Shown here in pieces: positions 6,736-14,382 of a stretch of DNA of 14,633 nt (positions within the stretch are counted from its first letter, which is position 1; the number at the start of each line of letters is the position of its first letter). Under the pieces are notes generated by a model. The model was given only the letters and a program-made list of their open reading frames with translations. It had not been told where the DNA came from and ran no database searches. The translations under genes were made by a program, and so were the position numbers. The stretch comes from Anaerolineales bacterium (lineage in GTDB: Bacteria; Chloroflexota; Anaerolineae; 4572-78; NAK82): the NCBI GenBank assembly GCA_024643945.1, contig JAHELX010000083.1, positions 1-14,633 on the forward strand, in the 5' to 3' direction.

Positions 6736-7377
6736 ATGAAGACTTATCCGATTTACCTGATTGGTATGGAACGGCGGCGCGTCGTGGTCGTAGGTGGCGG
6801 CAGTGTCGCAGCGCGGAAGGTGGAGGGGCTGCTGGAGGCAGGTGCGCAGGTGACGGTCGTCAGCCCAATCCTTACACCTGAGCTGAGAGCCCTGGCCGAG
6901 GCCAGGCGCATTGCTGTCATCGGTCGGCCCTATCGTCAGGGCGACCTGGGCGGCGCATTCCTCGTCATCGCTGCCACCGACGACGCGGATGTCAACCAGG
7001 CTGTGTGGCGGGAAGCGGAGCAGTGCGGCTGTCTGGTGAATGTAGTGGATGACCCGACGCACTGTAATTTCATCACGCCGGCCCTCGTACGGCGGGGAGA
7101 GGTAACACTCGCGATTTCTACCGGAGGAGCCAGCCCAGCGCTAGCTCGACGACTGCGAGAGCAATTAGAGGCCCAAGTCGACCCCGAATACGGTGACCTG
7201 GCCAGCCTGCTGGCTGAGTTACGCCCCGAGCTCCAAGCGCGCTATAGAGAGGAAAAAGCCCGGCAGGCAGCGGCTTTCCGATTGGCAAACTCCGATTTAC
7301 TTGACATCATCAAGAGAAAAGGAGTGGATGAAGCCCGATTGCGGGCCTGGGAATTGCTGGCAGGGGACATAGAATGA
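6736..7377 (+). CDS. Precorrin-2 dehydrogenase / sirohydrochlorin ferrochelatase (CysG N-terminal type)
   Basis: This 213-residue protein matches the stand-alone siroheme synthase family (Met8p, SirC, N-terminal half of CysG), which oxidises precorrin-2 to sirohydrochlorin with NAD+ and in many members inserts iron to give siroheme. The NAD-binding loop VVVVGGGSVAARK has Gly20-22, at the usual distance from the N-terminus. NVVDDPTHCNFITP carries Asp105-Asp106 at the place of the conserved Asp (104/105) in CysG. The stretch ISTGGASPALARRLREQLE is also typical. ATG 6736 is preferred over the longer in-frame TTG at 6715, because that codon lies upstream of the predicted transcription start and the -10 box overlaps its second codon. 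Its end overlaps the next start (ATGA at 7374-7377), so translation is probably coupled. It heads a five-gene operon. Whether it also chelates iron cannot be decided from sequence. Confidence 0.93.
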   Translation: MKTYPIYLIGMERRRVVVVGGGSVAARKVEGLLEAGAQVTVVSPILTPELRALAEARRIAVIGRPYRQGDLGGAFLVIAATDDADVNQAVWREAEQCGCLVNVVDDPTHCNFITPALVRRGEVTLAISTGGASPALARRLREQLEAQVDPEYGDLASLLAELRPELQARYREEKARQAAAFRLANSDLLDIIKRKGVDEARLRAWELLAGDIE

Positions 7378-8978
7378 AAAATGGAATGGTCTACCTGGTC
7401 GGCGCTGGGCCGGGTGACCCTGGCCTTATTACTCTGCGTGGGATTGAGTGTCTAAAGCAGGCCGATGTGGTCGTTTACGACCGCCTGGTCAATCGCTCGC
7501 TGTTAGCCTACGCCAGACACGCAGAACTGATTGACGTGGGCAAGCAGCCTCACCGCCACGTCGTGCCGCAGGCCGAGATCAATGCCCTGCTGATTGAGAA
7601 AGCGCAGACAGGCAAGGTTGTGGTGCGGCTCAAAGGAGGAGATCCTTTTGTATTTGGGCGGGGAGGCGAGGAGGCGATGGCTCTGGCCGAGGTTGGCCTA
7701 GCCTTTGAGGTCGTCCCTGGCGTCACCAGTGCCATCGCCGCGCCAGCTTATGCCGGCATCCCTGTCACCCATCGCGGTGCCGCATGCAGTGTAGCTTTTG
7801 CCACCGGGCACCGTGCCGACTTCGTCAAAGACCCTGCGTGTGACTGGGCGCGTTTGGCCTGTGGCCCGGATACACTGGTGTTTCTAATGGGCGTCCACAA
7901 CCTGCCCTATATCGTTGAGCAGCTGATTGCTCACGGGCGCCCGCCCGACACGCCGGTGGCATTGGTAGAGCGAGCGACTCGTACCAACCAAAAGACGGTC
8001 ACCGGCACGCTGGCCGACATTGTTGAACGAGCAGCCGAGATACGTCCGCCAGCGACCATCATCATTGGTGAAGTTGTAAAATTGCGCGAGTCGTTGCGGT
8101 GGTTCGATCTGCCCGACCGCCGCCCGCTGCTGGGGCTGCGCGTCTTGAACACGAGGCCTTTACCACAGGCAGGGGAGCTTAGCTGGCGACTGATCGCACT
8201 GGGTGCCGAACCGGTGGAACTACCTACCACTCAGGTTGTGCCAGTTAGCGACTCCACTCCGCTCGATGCTGTCATCAACCGGCTGGCGTACACTGAAGGG
8301 AATGGTCCAGCCTACGACTGGATCATCTTCGGCAGCGTCAATGGTGTCTCCTTCTTCATTAACCGGATTTTCGCACTAGGGCATGACGTGCGGGCGTTGG
8401 CCCAGGTGAAGCTAGCTGCCGTGGGCCGCACTACGGCTGAGGCTTTATTAGAATATGGCCTGGTGGCTGACTCCATCTCCACTCATTACACCAGTCGGAA
8501 CATTGCGGCCGAAATCGGCGACGTCACTGACCAGCGCGTGCTATTGCCCCAATCGGATGATCCTTCGGCTACGCTGGTAGATGCACCGTCCCGGCATAGG
8601 CTTGGCAGCCCAGGGGCCAGGGCAGGCAGGATAAGTCTGGCAGAGGCGCTGCGTGACCGGGGCGCGCTGGTGGAAGGGGTGGCTGCTTACGCCATCCGGC
8701 CAGCCGAAGCTGATCTCGTTGCCCTATCGGCACTGCTGGATGGCGGTCTAGAGGTAACGACCTTTACCAGCTCTTTTAGCCTGACATCGCTGGCCAAGAT
8801 GGTCAACAACCGGCCGCTGGCCGACGTACTGTCGCCGCTGACCGTGGCCTGTATCGGCCCGACTACTGCGGACGCAGCCCACGACCTGGGAGTGCGCGTG
8901 GATATTGTCGCCGAGGAGCCGACCATCGAGGGGCTGGTTGACACGCTGGTCAAGTGGCGTACGCAAGGGGGAGTATGA
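7374..8978 (+). CDS. cobA/hemD: Fused uroporphyrinogen-III C-methyltransferase and uroporphyrinogen-III synthase
   Basis: This is a two-domain enzyme of 534 residues. Residues 4-243 are the SAM-dependent methyltransferase: the glycine loop GAGPGDP (10-16), then RLKGGDPFVFGRGGEE and VPGVTSAIAAPAYAGIPVTH are near-consensus. It methylates uroporphyrinogen III twice to precorrin-2, the substrate of the preceding gene. Residues about 258-530 are the HemD domain (LRVLNTRPLPQ, then YDWIIFGSVNGVSFF, and VACIGPTTADAA), which cyclises hydroxymethylbilane to uroporphyrinogen III. The fusion is known from several phyla. The HemD part has about 20 extra residues rich in Arg, Gly, Pro and Ala (about 396-419) after the strand VLLPQSD, where family members go almost directly into the helix L-x-x-A-L. 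The start overlaps the preceding gene by 4 bases and the TGA shares one base with the next ATG. Genes for earlier steps are not in the window. Confidence 0.95.
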   Translation: MKNGMVYLVGAGPGDPGLITLRGIECLKQADVVVYDRLVNRSLLAYARHAELIDVGKQPHRHVVPQAEINALLIEKAQTGKVVVRLKGGDPFVFGRGGEEAMALAEVGLAFEVVPGVTSAIAAPAYAGIPVTHRGAACSVAFATGHRADFVKDPACDWARLACGPDTLVFLMGVHNLPYIVEQLIAHGRPPDTPVALVERATRTNQKTVTGTLADIVERAAEIRPPATIIIGEVVKLRESLRWFDLPDRRPLLGLRVLNTRPLPQAGELSWRLIALGAEPVELPTTQVVPVSDSTPLDAVINRLAYTEGNGPAYDWIIFGSVNGVSFFINRIFALGHDVRALAQVKLAAVGRTTAEALLEYGLVADSISTHYTSRNIAAEIGDVTDQRVLLPQSDDPSATLVDAPSRHRLGSPGARAGRISLAEALRDRGALVEGVAAYAIRPAEADLVALSALLDGGLEVTTFTSSFSLTSLAKMVNNRPLADVLSPLTVACIGPTTADAAHDLGVRVDIVAEEPTIEGLVDTLVKWRTQGGV

Positions 8979-10087
8979 TGCCGCGAACCCTTGTTACTGG
9001 TGGAACTGGCTTTGTTGGATCGAACATTGCGCTGCGGTTGATAGAACACGGCTGGGAAGTGCGTATTCTGGAGCGCCCGGAGGCGTCGCACATCCTGTTG
9101 GAAGATGGTCCCTTTGAGTACGTCACGGGCGATGTGCTGATACCCGAAACGCTGCCCCCCGCCATGCGAGGCGTCGACGTGGTTTTCCACGCCGCTGGTG
9201 TGGTCGACTATTGGCGGCAGGGTGTAGAGCGTATGTACCAGGTAAACGTGGAGGGAACGCGCAATGTGATGGAGGCGGCACTCAAGGGGAGGGTTGATCG
9301 CATAGTTCACACCAGTTCCACGGCCGCGATGGGCATTCACCCCAATATGATGGTAGACGAGACGTTTACCTTTAACGTGAAGCCGGAGCGCTTCGTCTAC
9401 GGACACAGCAAACACCTGGCCGAAGAGATCGTTCTGGATGCGGTCAGAAAAGGGTTACCGGCGGTCATTGTCAACCCTACTACGGTCATCGGGCCACGGG
9501 ACATTCGTAAAGTGTCCAGCGGTATGGTGGTGGAGATTGTCAATCACTGTGCGCCGCCACTCATCCCGCCGGGAGGCATGAACGTGGTGCCGATCTGTGA
9601 CGCAGCCCAGGGGCACATTGAGGCAGCTCTTAAGGGGCGTATCGGCGAACGATATATCCTGGGGGGCGAGAACATGCCTCATATTCATCTCTACCAGACT
9701 ATCGCCGACGTTGTTGGCTGCGGCATGAAGTTAAAATCAATGCCGCGCTGGATGGTTTCACTGGCGGCCGGCTTGACCGACATGCTTCAACCTCAGACCA
9801 GTGGTCCGGTGCCCCTGACGGGCGACCGCCTGCGTCTGGAAGCGCAGATGTTTTACTTTGACTCGTCCAAAGCGCGCGAAAGCTTCAACATGCCAAAAAC
9901 ACCGTTACGAATCACTATTGGGCGCACGTATGAGTGGTACGAGTCGATGGGGGAATTTGAGGGCATACGCGAGCATCTGGGAGTGGACGGTGTGTGCAAA
10001 CGTTGTGGCCATACCCGCTATTGTGAGTGGCCGCCGGGACGAGTCGCCGTCGGCCAGGTTCCCGTAAGCACGAAAGAGAGGCTGTGA
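8978..10087 (+). CDS. NAD-dependent epimerase/dehydratase-like extended SDR with cysteine tail
   Basis: The 369-residue protein starts with the Rossmann motif TGGTGFVGSNIA and has an Asp-Val pair after the third strand. It also has HTSST (residues 111-115, catalytic Ser region) and the catalytic pair Tyr141-x3-Lys145 (YGHSK). This is an extended short-chain dehydrogenase/reductase, closest in style to dihydroflavonol-4-reductase/3-beta-HSD-like members. The substrate is unknown. The C-terminus ends in a cysteine cluster not usual for the family: Cys340-x2-Cys343-Gly-His345-x3-Cys349, which could bind zinc or another metal. ATG 8978 is taken as start because AAGGGGGAG (8965-8973) lies just upstream. 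ATG 8975 and GTG 8954 are also in frame. It overlaps the cobA/hemD stop by one base and its own TGA shares one base with the next ATG, so it belongs to the operon. A role in tetrapyrrole side-chain or membrane-lipid chemistry is only a guess. Confidence 0.9.
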   Translation: MPRTLVTGGTGFVGSNIALRLIEHGWEVRILERPEASHILLEDGPFEYVTGDVLIPETLPPAMRGVDVVFHAAGVVDYWRQGVERMYQVNVEGTRNVMEAALKGRVDRIVHTSSTAAMGIHPNMMVDETFTFNVKPERFVYGHSKHLAEEIVLDAVRKGLPAVIVNPTTVIGPRDIRKVSSGMVVEIVNHCAPPLIPPGGMNVVPICDAAQGHIEAALKGRIGERYILGGENMPHIHLYQTIADVVGCGMKLKSMPRWMVSLAAGLTDMLQPQTSGPVPLTGDRLRLEAQMFYFDSSKARESFNMPKTPLRITIGRTYEWYESMGEFEGIREHLGVDGVCKRCGHTRYCEWPPGRVAVGQVPVSTKERL

Positions 10088-12891
10088 TGACTATACCCAT
10101 AGCCCTGTCGGATTGGAAAGGACGGCTGAGGCTCCATCTTGACCGTATCGTAGAGCAAAAGTGGATTAACGTTGGGCTGCGGGCCAAAATGGGAGCCATC
10201 GTGGTGGTAGGATTGGTGGGCCTGACGATCATCTTTGCCTTACTAGGCATCAGTACCGCGCGCCACGTCACGCGCCAGGTGCTGAGCGAGCGGATGATGC
10301 TGGCTCGTTTGAGTGCTGCCAGCCTGGACTCTATGCTTCGCCACGTCGAAAGTATGCTGGCTGTGGTAGCCGACCAGGAAGCTCTACGCGGCCCGCAAGC
10401 CAGTCCAGCGGAACGAGATGCTGCCCTGCGTACCGGGTTCGACCAGATCGCAATTTTCAGCCAGGGAGTTTATCTGTTCGATATGACTGGGCGACCACTG
10501 ACGTCGGTAGCAAAGATGGAGAGGAGTATTGATTGGACTAACGCAGCCGCAGTGAAGAACGCGCTGCATGGGGAGCGATCCAGCGTGTCGATAGTGCCTG
10601 GGGACCAGCCCTGGGTTGTGATGGCTGTTCCGGTGTTCGATGGCGCCAATGTTCCAATTGGGGCTTTAGCGGCTTTGTTGGACTTAACTGATCCGGACAT
10701 CTCTCCTTTTGAGCGTCCTTTTGACCTGGGGCGCACCGGCACCCTGGATGTAGTGGATGCAGACGGTCTGATTCTGATCAGTACCCATACGGATCGCATT
10801 CTAACGATCAGCGACCAGGCTGGCCTCCTGAGTGAATTGTTTGTGGCGGACGAGCCGAGGGTCGAGACTTGTGTGGGGTGCTATGCTGAAGAGTCTCCAG
10901 AGCCGGGAGACCAGGTGATGGCCTTCGCTCCTATGTCGCAAGCGCCGTGGGGAGTAGTGGTGCGGCAGGAGTCAGATGAGGTACTTGCGCCCGTTCGCAG
11001 CTTCACGCGCAACACCTTTCTGCTGGGGATGGCAGCCGTGGTTGGCGCCTTGGGCCTGGTCTGGATTACAACCAGCAGTGTCATTGCCCCGGTGCAATTA
11101 CTGACAGACGCGGCCAGGCGCATCGCTGAGGGAGACATGGCTACGCCTATTTGCTGTCGCCGGGGGGACGAAATCGGCGACCTGGCCGAGAGTTTCGACG
11201 CTATGCGTGCCCAGTTAAAGAGTTCGATGGATGAAGTTCAGGCGTGGAACCGGGAGCTCGACGCTCGAGTGCAAGAACGTACCCAGGCCGCCTTGACTGC
11301 TCAACTGGAGGCGCAGCACGCACGCGACGACTTGCGAGCCATCATTGACGGTTTGAGTGACGAGCTAATTGTGGTGGGACTCGACTTCCGCATCCAGCAA
11401 GTGAATAAGGCGGCACAACAGCGGCGCGGCAACGGAAAAGATCTTGTTGGAGACTCTTGCTATAAGCTATTCCACAACGAATATCCGTGCGAGCCGCCTG
11501 ATTGCGAGTGTCCTATTGCCAAGGTGCTGGCTACCGGCGATTCGGTAAAAGTGACTCACGCTCGCCAGAATGTTCACAATGGCCGAAAGCGTTACATAGA
11601 TGTGGTAGCCTCGCCAATGCGCGATTCGATGGGGTGTATCACCCGAGTTGTTGAGCTACTGCGCGATGTGACAGACGAGAAGCAGATTGAAGAGTCTCTC
11701 GTCCGGCGCAATCAGCAGTTGGCCATCCTAAATGCCGTGGCCACGACGGTCAATCAATCGCTGAACCTGGAAGACATTCTGGGACGAGCTTTGGATGAGG
11801 TATTGCGTTTGACTGAGATTGATGTAGGGGCGATTTTCTTGCAGGAGGAGACGTTAGGTAACCTGGAGTTGCTGGCCTACCGGGGACTCTCGGAAGAGGC
11901 GGCGCGTCTCGCCTCGCGACTGGGGATGCTCGACGGTTCGTGCGGTGGAGTGCTGGAAGCCGGACAGATCATTGTGGTGCCCGACCTGTCACGTTACCGG
12001 GGACGGCGAGCTGACTCATTGAAGCGTGAAAAACTGAGCACTCTGGTTCACGTGCCGCTGACGGCTAAGGGCTGTATTCTGGGGAGTATGTGCGTGGGCA
12101 CCCGTCGTAAGCGCGAATTCGGCCCAGAGGAACAAGAGTTGCTGACCGCCATTGGCAGCCAGATTGCCGTGGCAATTGAAAATGCCCGTCTCTACGCCGA
12201 AGTTCAACACAAAGAGCAGTTGCGGGGGCAACTGCTCAAAAAGGTTATCGCCGTCCAGGAGGAAGAGCGCAAGCGCATCGCCCGCGAACTGCACGACGAC
12301 ACCAGCCAGGCACTCACGGCACTGCTGTATGCCGCCGAAGAGGGGATGGACATGAGCGAGCTGGCAGAAGTGAAAGAGATGCTAGAGGGCATGCGTGATC
12401 TGACTGTGCGTACTCTGGACAGTGTGCACAAACTCATCTTTGATCTGCGTCCAACGATGCTGGATCACCTGGGACTGGTACCCGCCCTGCGTTGGCTCGT
12501 TCAATCACGCCTGGAGCCGACAGGTGTGCGTGTCACCATTGAGGAGAAATCGACCCCACGCCGATTGCCGACTGAAGTAGAAACAGCTCTGTTCCGGGTC
12601 GTGCAAGAGGCAATCACCAACATTGCGCGCCACGCTGCCGCGCGCAACGTATACATCTCGTTCCACTTCGATGATGAGGCTGCCATGGTCTATATCGAGG
12701 ACGATGGCATCGGCTTCGACATGGTCGAACTGGCTTTATCACCTGATAGCGGGCGCGGGCTGGGGCTGATGGGAATGCACGAACGGGTGGAGTTGTTAGA
12801 GGGCGAAGTGGAGACCATCACGGCTCCCGGCTATGGCACTCAGGTTCACATCCGCGTACCGATCGGCGAGAGGAAGAGAATCTATGCCTGA
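10087..12891 (+). CDS. Membrane sensor histidine kinase, Cache-HAMP-PAS-GAF-HisKA_3-HATPase
   Basis: The protein has 934 residues. A short cytoplasmic N-terminus leads to helix 1 (about 36-55), then an extracytoplasmic Cache-like sensor domain (about 57-305) with DVVDADGLILIST, then helix 2 (about 309-330). HAMP (about 331-385), PAS (about 415-535) and GAF (about 545-710) follow. The NarX/LiaS-type kinase core has the phosphorylated His736 in EERKRIARELHDDTSQALTA and a HATPase with IEDDGIGFD and GRGLGLMGMHER. This kinase class pairs with LuxR/NarL-type regulators, exactly what follows with an 8-base overlap. Two cysteine motifs stand out: Cys262-x2-Cys265 outside the membrane just before helix 2, and Cys458, Cys468, Cys473 and Cys475 in the PAS domain. 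They suggest redox or metal sensing but no ligand is proven. ATG 10087 has AGAGAGG (10075-10081) five bases before it, so the longer frame from 10027 is not used. It shares one base with the SDR stop. Confidence 0.93.
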   Translation: MTIPIALSDWKGRLRLHLDRIVEQKWINVGLRAKMGAIVVVGLVGLTIIFALLGISTARHVTRQVLSERMMLARLSAASLDSMLRHVESMLAVVADQEALRGPQASPAERDAALRTGFDQIAIFSQGVYLFDMTGRPLTSVAKMERSIDWTNAAAVKNALHGERSSVSIVPGDQPWVVMAVPVFDGANVPIGALAALLDLTDPDISPFERPFDLGRTGTLDVVDADGLILISTHTDRILTISDQAGLLSELFVADEPRVETCVGCYAEESPEPGDQVMAFAPMSQAPWGVVVRQESDEVLAPVRSFTRNTFLLGMAAVVGALGLVWITTSSVIAPVQLLTDAARRIAEGDMATPICCRRGDEIGDLAESFDAMRAQLKSSMDEVQAWNRELDARVQERTQAALTAQLEAQHARDDLRAIIDGLSDELIVVGLDFRIQQVNKAAQQRRGNGKDLVGDSCYKLFHNEYPCEPPDCECPIAKVLATGDSVKVTHARQNVHNGRKRYIDVVASPMRDSMGCITRVVELLRDVTDEKQIEESLVRRNQQLAILNAVATTVNQSLNLEDILGRALDEVLRLTEIDVGAIFLQEETLGNLELLAYRGLSEEAARLASRLGMLDGSCGGVLEAGQIIVVPDLSRYRGRRADSLKREKLSTLVHVPLTAKGCILGSMCVGTRRKREFGPEEQELLTAIGSQIAVAIENARLYAEVQHKEQLRGQLLKKVIAVQEEERKRIARELHDDTSQALTALLYAAEEGMDMSELAEVKEMLEGMRDLTVRTLDSVHKLIFDLRPTMLDHLGLVPALRWLVQSRLEPTGVRVTIEEKSTPRRLPTEVETALFRVVQEAITNIARHAAARNVYISFHFDDEAAMVYIEDDGIGFDMVELALSPDSGRGLGLMGMHERVELLEGEVETITAPGYGTQVHIRVPIGERKRIYA

Positions 12892-13543
12892 TATTCGGGT
12901 GTTGATCGTGGATGATCACGCCATTTTGCGAGATGGCATTCGCTCGCTGCTAGAACGGCAAGGTGGAATCATCGTAGCGGGCGAGGCGAGCAATGGGCGT
13001 GAGGCTTTGGTCCAGGTGGGCGAACTCCATCCCGATATCGTCCTGATGGACGTGGCGATGCCGGTGATGGACGGCCTGGAAGCCACGCGTCGGATCAAAG
13101 AGACCTATCCCGAAGTTAAAGTGCTGATCCTGACCCAACACGATAGCCGGGAGTACGTAACGCCATTGCTGCAGGCTGGCGCCGCAGGCTATGTACTGAA
13201 GCGATCAGGCGGGCGTGAGGTGGTAATGGCCATCCGCCAGGTTTACGAGGAGGGGGCGTTTCTGGAGCCAGGCGTGGCTCGCCAGGTATTGCACGACTAC
13301 ACCCAGGCGACCCAAGGCGAAGGGGCAGGTGGTCCCCATCTCACCGAGCGTGAGCGCCAGGTATTGAGTTTGGTGGTCGAGGGTAAGAGCAATAAAGAAA
13401 TCGCCCAAACACTGGTCGTCAGTCCCAAAACTGTATCGGTGCACCGAAGCAACATCATGGCCAAATTGGGTGTTCACAATAGCGTTGAGCTAGTGCGCTA
13501 CGTGATGCAACATAACCTGTTGGGCCTGGATGCGAGATCTTAA
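12884..13543 (+). CDS. LuxR/NarL-type DNA-binding response regulator
   Basis: This 219-residue protein is a standard two-domain regulator. The receiver domain (1-120) has the acidic pair Asp10-Asp11, the phosphorylated Asp56 (VLMDVAMPVMDG), Thr84 and Lys106, so it should be fully phosphorylatable. The C-terminal helix-turn-helix (about 150-215) reads LTERERQVLSLVVEGKSNKE and then SPKTVSVHRSNIMAKLGV, the LuxR-type DNA-binding signature. The start is ATG 12884, eight bases inside the kinase gene, with AGGA at 12871-12874. The in-frame extension to 12833 would run deep into the kinase. It is almost certainly the partner of the kinase upstream. Likely targets are its own operon or the following gene, but no binding site can be assigned from one window. 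No terminator is visible after it. Confidence 0.95.
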   Translation: MPDIRVLIVDDHAILRDGIRSLLERQGGIIVAGEASNGREALVQVGELHPDIVLMDVAMPVMDGLEATRRIKETYPEVKVLILTQHDSREYVTPLLQAGAAGYVLKRSGGREVVMAIRQVYEEGAFLEPGVARQVLHDYTQATQGEGAGGPHLTERERQVLSLVVEGKSNKEIAQTLVVSPKTVSVHRSNIMAKLGVHNSVELVRYVMQHNLLGLDARS

Positions 13544-13556
13544 AAACCTAAAATCC

Positions 13557-13562
13557 TATAAT
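13557..13562 (+). promoter_or_regulatory. Probable -10 box upstream of the FGE-like gene
   Basis: A perfect TATAAT sits in the AT-rich 32-base gap between the regulator and the next gene, 13 bases before its ATG. No good -35 box is seen at 15-18 bases upstream, so it would need an activator, or it is a chance match. The predicted start near 13569 would give a leader of about 7 bases and no ribosome binding site. Confidence 0.4.
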
Positions 13563-13575
13563 GAAGTAACTTGCA

Positions 13576-14382
13576 ATGCAATCTGAATTAGATCTAGACT
13601 TTGTGCTCATCCCCGATGGAGAATTCGTCATAGGCAGCGATCCATCAGTTGATCGGTTGACCCAGAGTGACGAGACTCCTCAACACCGGCTGCACATCAG
13701 CGACTTCTACATGATGCGCTATCCGGTGACCAACGCCCAATATCATTTGTTCGTCAAAGCGACGGACCATCGTCCTCCTCTGCTTTGGCCCGACGGCCAA
13801 TTTCCAGAGGAGAAGGCTGACCACCCGGTGGTGGGTGTCTCTTTCCACGATGCAGCAGCCTTTTGCCATTGGGCGGCTGAGGTCACTGGTCTGCCGGTGC
13901 GTTTGCCGACGGAGCCAGAGTGGGAGAAGGCAGCGCGGGGCACTGATAGTCGACTGCATCCATGGGGCAACAAATGGGAAAGGGGCTTATGTAATAGCAG
14001 CGAGAGCAAACTCTCGGGTATTGTTGCCGTTCACTATTTTTCGCCGCAGGGTGACAGCCCTTATGGCATTGCCGATACAGCCGGCAACGCACAGGAATGG
14101 TGTGCGTCCCTTTTTGGCGCATACCCTTACGATCCGGCTGATGGCCGGGAGATATTGGTCTACAACCTGGACGCGCAGCGCCTGATGCCTCAACTGCACG
14201 AAACAGGCTGCGTGGCTAATCCTCAGCAAATTGAGGCTGGGTTTGACAAACAGGTGGTACGCGGTGGCTCCTGGCGTCAAGACCGGCATCAAACTCGCTC
14301 TGCCTATCGCAGTTGGGCTGCACCGATGCATCGCAGCGACGACACAGGTTTTCGTTGCTGTTACGAGGCAGAGCGAAGCTAA
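13576..14382 (+). CDS. Formylglycine-generating-enzyme-like (SUMF1/FGE-sulfatase domain) protein without the cysteine pair
   Basis: All 268 residues form one FGE-sulfatase domain. It opens with FVLIPDGEFVIGSD, then YPVTNAQYHLFV, PVVGVSFHDAAAFCHW, VRLPTEPEWEKAARG, YGIADTAGNAQEWC, VVRGGSW (Arg229-Trp233) and the closing GFRCC. The fold is shared by formylglycine-generating enzyme, EgtB-type and PvdO-type proteins. In true FGE two cysteines follow RGGS (human Cys336 and Cys341); here these positions are Gln235 and Thr240. Copper-dependent sulfatase activation is therefore not expected. There is no DinB-type N-terminal iron site either, so EgtB activity is not supported. The real role is open: a different oxidoreductase, a binding module, or a regulated effector of the two-component pair upstream. 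The start at ATG 13576 fits the domain edge; there is no ribosome binding site. The TAA overlaps the stop of the convergent neighbour by two bases. Confidence 0.88.
   Translation: MQSELDLDFVLIPDGEFVIGSDPSVDRLTQSDETPQHRLHISDFYMMRYPVTNAQYHLFVKATDHRPPLLWPDGQFPEEKADHPVVGVSFHDAAAFCHWAAEVTGLPVRLPTEPEWEKAARGTDSRLHPWGNKWERGLCNSSESKLSGIVAVHYFSPQGDSPYGIADTAGNAQEWCASLFGAYPYDPADGREILVYNLDAQRLMPQLHETGCVANPQQIEAGFDKQVVRGGSWRQDRHQTRSAYRSWAAPMHRSDDTGFRCCYEAERS

Noticed and set aside
6541..7062. 173-codon minus-strand ORF across the siroheme promoter and gene
   Set aside because: It is antisense to a confident CysG-type gene, has no recognisable domain and runs through the control region; typical shadow ORF.
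8687..9415. 242-codon minus-strand ORF opposite the cobA/hemD and SDR junction
   Set aside because: Both plus-strand proteins are conserved families here; the antisense translation is rich in His, Ser and Arg without a fold signal.
10027..10086. N-terminal extension of the membrane kinase to 10027
   Set aside because: It lies wholly within the SDR coding sequence, and ATG 10087 has an AGAGAGG site and gives a normal N-terminus.
13576..14382. Calling the gene a functional sulfatase-activating enzyme or EgtB
   Set aside because: The two catalytic cysteines are replaced and the EgtB iron-site domain is absent.
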